A stretch of DNA of 10,913 nt from Burkholderiales bacterium (lineage in GTDB: Bacteria; Pseudomonadota; Gammaproteobacteria; Burkholderiales; Ga0077523). Below, one piece after another: positions 7,492 through 10,913 of this stretch (position 1 is its first letter; each line of letters opens with the position of its first letter). The notes beneath the pieces were generated by a model. It worked only from the letters and a program-made list of their open reading frames with translations. It had not been told where the DNA came from and did no database searches. The stretch is taken from the NCBI GenBank assembly GCA_025459035.1, contig JALORJ010000050.1, forward strand, positions 1 to 10,913, given 5' to 3'. A program made the position numbers and the translations under genes.

Positions 7492-8436
7492 GTGACCGAC
7501 CGCCCGCAGCGCGCCGTGGTGCTCGCGTACCACGACGTCGGGGTGCGCGGCCTGCGGGTGCTGCTTGCGCACCCGGGCGTGCGCGTGGCGCAGGTGGTCA
7601 CGCATCGCGACGCGGCCGGCGAGGCGATCTGGTTCGACTCCGTCGCGCAGGTGGCGCGCGACCACGGGCTGCCGCTTGCGTATGCCGAGGACCTCGACGC
7701 CGATGCGCTGGCCGCCACCGTCGCCGCCGCCGCGCCCGACTGGCTGTTCTCGTTCTATTTCCGCCGCATGCTGCCGGCGGCCGTGCTGGCACTGCCGACG
7801 CGCGGCGCGCTGAACCTGCACGGCTCGCTGCTGCCGCAGTTTCGCGGACGCGTGCCGGTGAACTGGGCCGTGATCGAAGGCGCCACCGAGACCGGTGCGA
7901 GCCTGCATCACATGACCGCGAAACCCGATGCCGGTGATCTGGTCGACCGGCAGGCCGTGCCGATCCTGCCCGACGACACCGCGCTCGACGTGTTCCGCAA
8001 GGTCACGGTCGCCGGCGAACTGGTGCTGCACCGCGCGCTGCCGCGCCTGCTCGACGGCACCGCGGTGCGCACGCCGCTCGACCTGCAGGCCGGCCGCTAC
8101 TTCGGCGGCCGCACGCCCGCGGACGGCCGGCTCGACTTCGCGCAGCCCGCGCGGCGCGTGCACGATCTGGTGCGCGGCGTCGCGCCGCCGTATCCCGGCG
8201 CGTTCACCACGCTGTGCGGCCGCCCGGCGCGCGTCCTGCGCACGACCTGGCAGCCGATCGACACGACCGCGGCGCCGGGCACCTGGTGGGTCGACGGCGA
8301 GCGCATGCTCGTCGCGTGCGGCGACGCCCGTGCACTGCCCGTGCTCCACCTCGAAGTCGACGGCGGCATCGTCGACGCATCCGCGCTGGCCCGGCTGCTC
8401 GCCACCGTGCCCGCGACTCTCACCGCGACCTCATGA
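7492..8436 (+). CDS. arnA: Stand-alone UDP-Ara4N formyltransferase (equivalent of ArnA N-terminal domain)
   Basis: A 314-residue protein matching the N-terminal, 10-formyltetrahydrofolate-dependent formyltransferase half of E. coli ArnA, which N-formylates UDP-L-Ara4N in the cytoplasm. The catalytic triad is present: Asn108 and His110 in ALNLHGSLLPQFRGR and Asp146 in KPDAGDLV, each offset by six residues from the E. coli Asn102, His104 and Asp140. FGGRTPADG, near residues 204-212, and the HDLVRGVAPPYPGAF stretch mark the C-terminal subdomain. The protein ends near residue 314, where E. coli ArnA continues into its decarboxylase domain; here that domain is a separate gene. The GTG start at 7492 lies 7 bp after the arnC stop. 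The stop overlaps the next start as ATGA, so the two halves should be made in coupled fashion. Methionyl-tRNA formyltransferase is unlikely given the context and the ArnA-like residues. Confidence 0.9.
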   Translation: MTDRPQRAVVLAYHDVGVRGLRVLLAHPGVRVAQVVTHRDAAGEAIWFDSVAQVARDHGLPLAYAEDLDADALAATVAAAAPDWLFSFYFRRMLPAAVLALPTRGALNLHGSLLPQFRGRVPVNWAVIEGATETGASLHHMTAKPDAGDLVDRQAVPILPDDTALDVFRKVTVAGELVLHRALPRLLDGTAVRTPLDLQAGRYFGGRTPADGRLDFAQPARRVHDLVRGVAPPYPGAFTTLCGRPARVLRTTWQPIDTTAAPGTWWVDGERMLVACGDARALPVLHLEVDGGIVDASALARLLATVPATLTATS

Positions 8437-9476
8437 AGAAGATCCTCATCCTCGGCGTCAACGGCTTCATCGGCCACCACCTCTCGAAGCGGATCCTCGA
8501 GACCACGTCGTGGGAGGTGTACGGCATGGACATGCAGGACGAGCGCGTCGCGCACCTGCGCGACCACCCGCGCTTCCACTTCTTCGAAGGCGACATCACG
8601 ATCAACCGCGAGTGGATCGAGTACCACGTGCGCAAGTGCGACACGGTGCTGCCGCTGGTGGCCATCGCGACGCCCGCGACCTACGTGAAGGCGCCGCTGC
8701 GCGTGTTCGAGCTCGACTTCGAGGCCAACCTGCCGATCGTCCGGCAGTGCGTGAAGTACCGCAAACGCGTGCTCTTCCCGAGCACGTCCGAGGTCTACGG
8801 CATGAGCCGCGACGCGCAGTTCGACCCGTACGCGTCCGAGCTGGTGGTCGGCCCGATCCCGAAGCAGCGCTGGATCTACTCCATCAGCAAGCAGCTGCTC
8901 GACCGCGTGATCTGGGCCTACGGCGAGGAAGCCGGGCTCGACTTCACGCTGTTCCGGCCGTTCAACTGGATCGGCGCCGGGCTCGACAGCATCCACACGC
9001 CGAAGGAAGGCAGCTCGCGCGTGATCACGCAGTTCTTCGGCCACCTGGTGCGCGGGGAGAACATCCAGCTGGTCGACGGCGGCCACCAGAAGCGCGCCTT
9101 CACGTATGTCGACGACGGCATCGCCGCGCTGATGAAGATGATCGACAACCCCGGCGGCGTGGCGAGCGGCAAGATCTACAACGTCGGCAACCCGGCCAAC
9201 AACTACTCGGTGCGCGAACTGGCGACGATGATGCTGGCGCTCGCGGCCGAGTACCCCGAGTACCGCGACAACGCCGCCAGGGTGCAGCTGGTCGAGACCA
9301 CCGCCGCCGACTACTACGGCGCCGGCTACCAGGACGTGCAGAACCGCGTGCCGAAGATCACGAACACCTGCGAGGAGCTCGACTGGGCGCCGCAGGTCGA
9401 CATGGCCACGGCGCTGCGCCACATCTTCGACGCGTATCGGGGGCACATCGCGGAGGCGCGGGGGCTGGTGGAGTGA
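8433..9476 (+). CDS. arnA: Stand-alone UDP-glucuronate decarboxylase / UDP-4-keto-pentose synthase (ArnA C-terminal domain equivalent)
   Basis: A 347-residue NAD-dependent short-chain dehydrogenase/epimerase-type enzyme. In ArnA this domain oxidatively decarboxylates UDP-glucuronate to UDP-4-keto-pentose. Stand-alone homologues include the Ralstonia solanacearum bifunctional UDP-4-keto-pentose/UDP-xylose synthase, which can also reduce the ketone to UDP-xylose. The sequence shows the NAD-binding GVNGFIG at 8-14, LPLVAIATP at 73-81, PSTSEVYGM with Ser119 and Glu120, the YxxxK pair Tyr149 and Lys153, LFRPFNWIGAG, and Arg305 in YQDVQNRVP. These correspond, at a constant offset of 314, to E. coli ArnA Ser433, Glu434, Tyr463, Lys467 and Arg619. 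The start overlaps the formyltransferase stop as ATGA. It is the last gene of the run; about 245 bp of non-coding DNA follow, and no arnD is seen. Confidence 0.93.
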   Translation: MKKILILGVNGFIGHHLSKRILETTSWEVYGMDMQDERVAHLRDHPRFHFFEGDITINREWIEYHVRKCDTVLPLVAIATPATYVKAPLRVFELDFEANLPIVRQCVKYRKRVLFPSTSEVYGMSRDAQFDPYASELVVGPIPKQRWIYSISKQLLDRVIWAYGEEAGLDFTLFRPFNWIGAGLDSIHTPKEGSSRVITQFFGHLVRGENIQLVDGGHQKRAFTYVDDGIAALMKMIDNPGGVASGKIYNVGNPANNYSVRELATMMLALAAEYPEYRDNAARVQLVETTAADYYGAGYQDVQNRVPKITNTCEELDWAPQVDMATALRHIFDAYRGHIAEARGLVE

Positions 9477-9581
9477 GACCCGGCGAAGTCATCCGCCACA
9501 CCGGTTCGAGCGCGCCGGACGGCGCCGCCGGGTGTCGCGATCGCTCGCCCCGGGCCCCGCCACGGCGGTGCTTCACGGCTT

Positions 9582-9621
9582 GATCGGCACTGCCGGTCGA
9601 ACGCGCAAGAGCGCGCCGATC
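9582..9621. repeat. Inverted repeat with nested hairpin downstream of the arn operon
   Basis: GATCGGC at 9582-9588 pairs with GCCGATC at 9615-9621. Nested inside, CGCGC at 9602-9606 and GCGCG at 9611-9615 flank an AAGA tetraloop; the two stems share one base, so they are partly alternative. It lies about 105 bp after the last arn gene and could help end transcription. There is no T-run, so it is not a canonical intrinsic terminator. GC-rich DNA makes such hairpins by chance fairly often. Confidence 0.3.
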
Positions 9622-9652
9622 GGCCCCGCATGTTCCGACCGCGCGCGCCACG

Positions 9653-9668
9653 GCTGCGCGTGCGCAGC
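9653..9668. repeat. Perfect 6-bp-stem hairpin upstream of the toxin-antitoxin operator
   Basis: GCTGCG at 9653-9658 and CGCAGC at 9663-9668 form a perfect stem around the loop CGTG. It ends 9 bp before the first TGTACA box. No T-run follows, so a terminator role is weakly supported. It might instead separate arn transcription from the toxin-antitoxin promoter. Confidence 0.3.
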
Positions 9669-9677
9669 GAGCATCGA

Positions 9678-9696
9678 TGTACATTTCGGTTGTACA
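9678..9696 (+). promoter_or_regulatory. TGTACA-N7-TGTACA operator of the toxin-antitoxin operon
   Basis: Two perfect palindromic TGTACA hexamers, at 9678-9683 and 9691-9696, lie 13 bp apart centre to centre and end 24 bp before the antitoxin ATG. The E. coli yefM-yoeB operator is known to contain TGTACA-core palindromes with nearly the same spacing, bound by the YefM antitoxin. The antitoxin here is of the same Phd/YefM family, so autoregulation through these boxes is likely. The region is noticeably AT-richer than the rest of the window. The promoter probably overlaps it, but I cannot assign its hexamers reliably. Confidence 0.7.
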
Positions 9697-9707
9697 GTCT
9701 GATGCAG

Positions 9708-9713
9708 CGAGGA
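9708..9713 (+). promoter_or_regulatory. Ribosome binding site of the antitoxin gene
   Basis: CGAGGA, with an AGGA core at 9710-9713, lies 7 bases before the ATG at 9721. It supports that start and is one of the few clear Shine-Dalgarno sequences in this window. Confidence 0.6.
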
Positions 9714-9720
9714 CAGTCCC

Positions 9721-9960
9721 ATGACCCGCGTCAACGTCACCGAACTGAGACAGAACCTGCCGTCGTACCTGCAGCGGGTGCGCAGGGGGGAGCGCGTGCT
9801 CGTGACGTCGCGGGGCGAGGTGATCGCGGAGCTTTCACCACCGACCGCCGACATCGATGCCTCGGCGGCGGCGCGGCAGCGCCTCGCCGGCAGCGTGGTG
9901 CGCTACGACGCACCGTTCGACCCGGTCATCGCGCCCGACGAGTGGGAGGTCGAGCGCTGA
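9721..9960 (+). CDS. Phd/YefM-family type II antitoxin
   Basis: A 79-residue antitoxin expected to bind and neutralise the PIN toxin encoded next and to repress its own promoter. The N-terminal half is a typical Phd/YefM DNA-binding and dimerisation domain: VNVTELRQNLPSYLQRVRRG at residues 4-23, then ERVLVTSRGEVIAEL at 24-38. The C-terminal part, with YDAPFDPVI at 62-70 and an acidic DEWEVER end, should be the flexible toxin-binding tail. The ATG at 9721 has a good ribosome binding site, and the paired TGTACA operator lies just upstream. The toxin start is only 4-7 bp after the stop. The family is clear, but no specific symbol is assigned, because antitoxins of this fold paired with PIN toxins are variously named. 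Confidence 0.9.
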   Translation: MTRVNVTELRQNLPSYLQRVRRGERVLVTSRGEVIAELSPPTADIDASAAARQRLAGSVVRYDAPFDPVIAPDEWEVER

Positions 9961-9964
9961 CGCC

Positions 9965-10378
9965 GTGGTGCTCGACACCCATGTGCTCGTGTGGTGGCTG
10001 GCCGATCGGGCGCGTCTCGGCGCGCCGGCCGCGCGTGCCGTCGACCGGGCGGCGGCCGACGGCGGCGTGATCGTCAGCGCGATCAGCCTGTTCGAGATCG
10101 CTACGGCGGTGCGGCGCGGTCGCCTGGTGCTCACCCGTCCGCTCGACCAGTGGTGTGCGGACGTGCGCTGCATCGCCGGACTGCGGATCGAGCCGGTCGG
10201 TGCCGACATCGCCGAACAGGCGGCCGCATACGACGGTACCGTCCAGGGCGATCCGGCCGATCGGCTGATCCTGGCGACGGCGCACGTGCTGGCACGACCG
10301 CTCGCCACGTTCGACCGAAGAGTGCGCCAGTCGAACGTCGTTCCGCTCGCCCTGGGAGCGTCCGCCGCGCGTCAGTGA
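9965..10378 (+). CDS. vapC: PIN-domain toxin (VapC-like ribonuclease)
   Basis: A 137-residue PIN-domain protein, the toxin of the pair; VapC-type toxins are Mg-dependent endoribonucleases that block translation. The acidic active-site residues are visible: Asp4 in VLDTHVLVWW, Glu44 in SAISLFEIA, the Asp96/Asp99 pair in GDPADRLILATA, and Asp117 in LATFDRRV. No ATG is available; GTG codons at 9965 and 9968 lie 4 and 7 bp after the antitoxin stop, and no alternative in-frame start exists within the end of the antitoxin gene. GGGAGG at 9944-9949 is rather far upstream for a normal Shine-Dalgarno, so the toxin probably depends on coupling to antitoxin translation. The last 7 bp overlap the convergent oxidoreductase gene. 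All expected catalytic acids are present, so the toxin looks intact. Confidence 0.9.
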   Translation: MVLDTHVLVWWLADRARLGAPAARAVDRAAADGGVIVSAISLFEIATAVRRGRLVLTRPLDQWCADVRCIAGLRIEPVGADIAEQAAAYDGTVQGDPADRLILATAHVLARPLATFDRRVRQSNVVPLALGASAARQ

Positions 10379-10913
10379 ACCGCGGGCGCCGGTCGTTCGC
10401 CGAGCGCCCGCTCGAACACCCGCACCGCGTGCACGGCGTCGCGCCCGGCGCCTTCTCCGATCCGCGAGCGGCAGCTCGTGCCGTCGGCGACGACGATCGC
10501 GTCGACTGGCGCCGCGCGTACCGCCGGCAGCAGCGCGAGTTCGGCCATCTGCAGCGACACGGCACGGTGCTCGGCTTCGAGGCCGAAGCTGCCGGCCATG
10601 CCGCAGCAGCTCGACTCGATCATCGCGGGCGCAGCACCCGGGATCAGGGCAAGGGCGGCGAGCACGTCGGGGGCGATGCCGAACGCCTTCTGATGGCAGT
10701 GACCGTGCACGAGGATCGGTGCGCCGACGGCGTGCAGCGGCGGTGCGAAGCGCCCGGCCTTCGCCTCGCGCACGGCGAAGGTCTCGAACGCGACGGTGCC
10801 GGCGCCCACCCGCACCGCGGCCTCGCCCAGCCCCAGCACCTGCGCCTCGTCGTGCAACGTGTGCAGGCACGACGGCTCGAGACCGATCACCGGGATCGCG
10901 CGCGTCACGAACG
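10372..10913 (-). CDS. C-terminal end of a CCG-domain Fe-S oxidoreductase, probably a fused FAD/Fe-S dehydrogenase (partial)
   Basis: About 180 C-terminal residues are visible; the gene enters from the right edge. The frame is open to the window end, and the GTG at 10908 looks internal because family-typical sequence (IPVIGLEPSCLHTLHDE) surrounds it. Cysteine motifs of the heterodisulfide-reductase-type CCG domain are present: GLEPSC, VHGHCHQKAFG and SSCCGMAGSFG, followed by VADGTSCRSRI. The pattern fits the C-terminal Fe-S part of long fused FAD-linked oxidases of the D-2-hydroxyacid dehydrogenase type (YdiJ/D-lactate dehydrogenase-like). GlcF or GlpC as a separate Fe-S subunit remains possible, since the N-terminal part is not seen. 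These proteins oxidise 2-hydroxyacids or related substrates; the substrate cannot be told here. The gene converges on the toxin gene, overlapping it by 7 bp. Confidence 0.8.
   Translation of the reverse strand, partial: FVTRAIPVIGLEPSCLHTLHDEAQVLGLGEAAVRVGAGTVAFETFAVREAKAGRFAPPLHAVGAPILVHGHCHQKAFGIAPDVLAALALIPGAAPAMIESSCCGMAGSFGLEAEHRAVSLQMAELALLPAVRAAPVDAIVVADGTSCRSRIGEGAGRDAVHAVRVFERALGERPAPAVH

Noticed and set aside
8097..9446. 449-codon minus-strand frame, antisense to the formyltransferase end and the decarboxylase gene
   Set aside because: Composition rich in Val/Asp/His/Arg without motifs; the plus-strand decarboxylase has all its catalytic residues.
9477..9720. Possible small genes or a remnant of arnD in the gap after the decarboxylase gene
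   Set aside because: Open frames here lack a ribosome binding site and show no similarity to a polysaccharide deacetylase; only hairpins and the TGTACA operator can be supported.
1..10913. CRISPR arrays, tRNA/rRNA genes, insertion sequences or phage attachment sites
   Set aside because: I saw no regularly spaced repeats, no tRNA-like or rRNA sequence, no transposase-like protein and no flanking terminal repeats.

Overview
The window is chromosomal DNA of very high GC content with tightly packed genes. Codon third positions are so GC-biased that long false reading frames lie antisense to nearly every real gene. The gene families (ArnT/B/C/A-type lipid A modification, TesA next to a YbbA/YbbP-type ABC exporter) point to a Gram-negative proteobacterium. 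The base composition and the stand-alone UDP-4-keto-pentose synthase suggest a betaproteobacterium (Burkholderiales/Rhodocyclales type). That placement is inference, not proof.

Layout. (1) Bases 1-2813, minus strand: a YbbA-like ATPase gene followed by a YbbP/FtsX-like permease gene that runs off the left edge. (2) About 2814-2937: a short divergent intergenic region. (3) 2938-9476, plus strand: six genes in tight order. They are tesA (periplasmic GDSL esterase), arnT (lipid A aminoarabinose transferase, GTGA overlap with tesA), arnB (PLP aminotransferase), arnC (undecaprenyl-phosphate glycosyltransferase, ATGA overlap), a stand-alone formyltransferase equal to the N-terminal half of ArnA, and a stand-alone UDP-glucuronate decarboxylase equal to the C-terminal half of ArnA (ATGA overlap). 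(4) 9477-9720: a non-coding gap with hairpins and a TGTACA-N7-TGTACA operator. (5) 9721-10378, plus strand: a Phd/YefM-type antitoxin and a PIN-domain toxin. (6) 10372-10913, minus strand: the C-terminal end of a CCG-domain Fe-S oxidoreductase, overlapping the toxin gene tail to tail.

How the genes work together. By family knowledge, the decarboxylase makes UDP-4-keto-pentose and ArnB aminates it to UDP-L-Ara4N. The formyltransferase formylates it, ArnC moves Ara4FN to undecaprenyl phosphate, and ArnT transfers Ara4N to lipid A in the periplasm. This shields phosphate charge against cationic peptides such as polymyxin. The deformylase ArnD, the flippase ArnE/F and UDP-glucose dehydrogenase are not in the window, so the pathway is incomplete here. 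The tesA/ybbA/ybbP arrangement matches the divergent arrangement known in E. coli.

I found no clearly undescribed system. The points most worth checking are the ArnD-less operon with a split ArnA and tesA as its first gene, and the toxin-antitoxin pair that joins a YefM-like operator and antitoxin to a PIN toxin.
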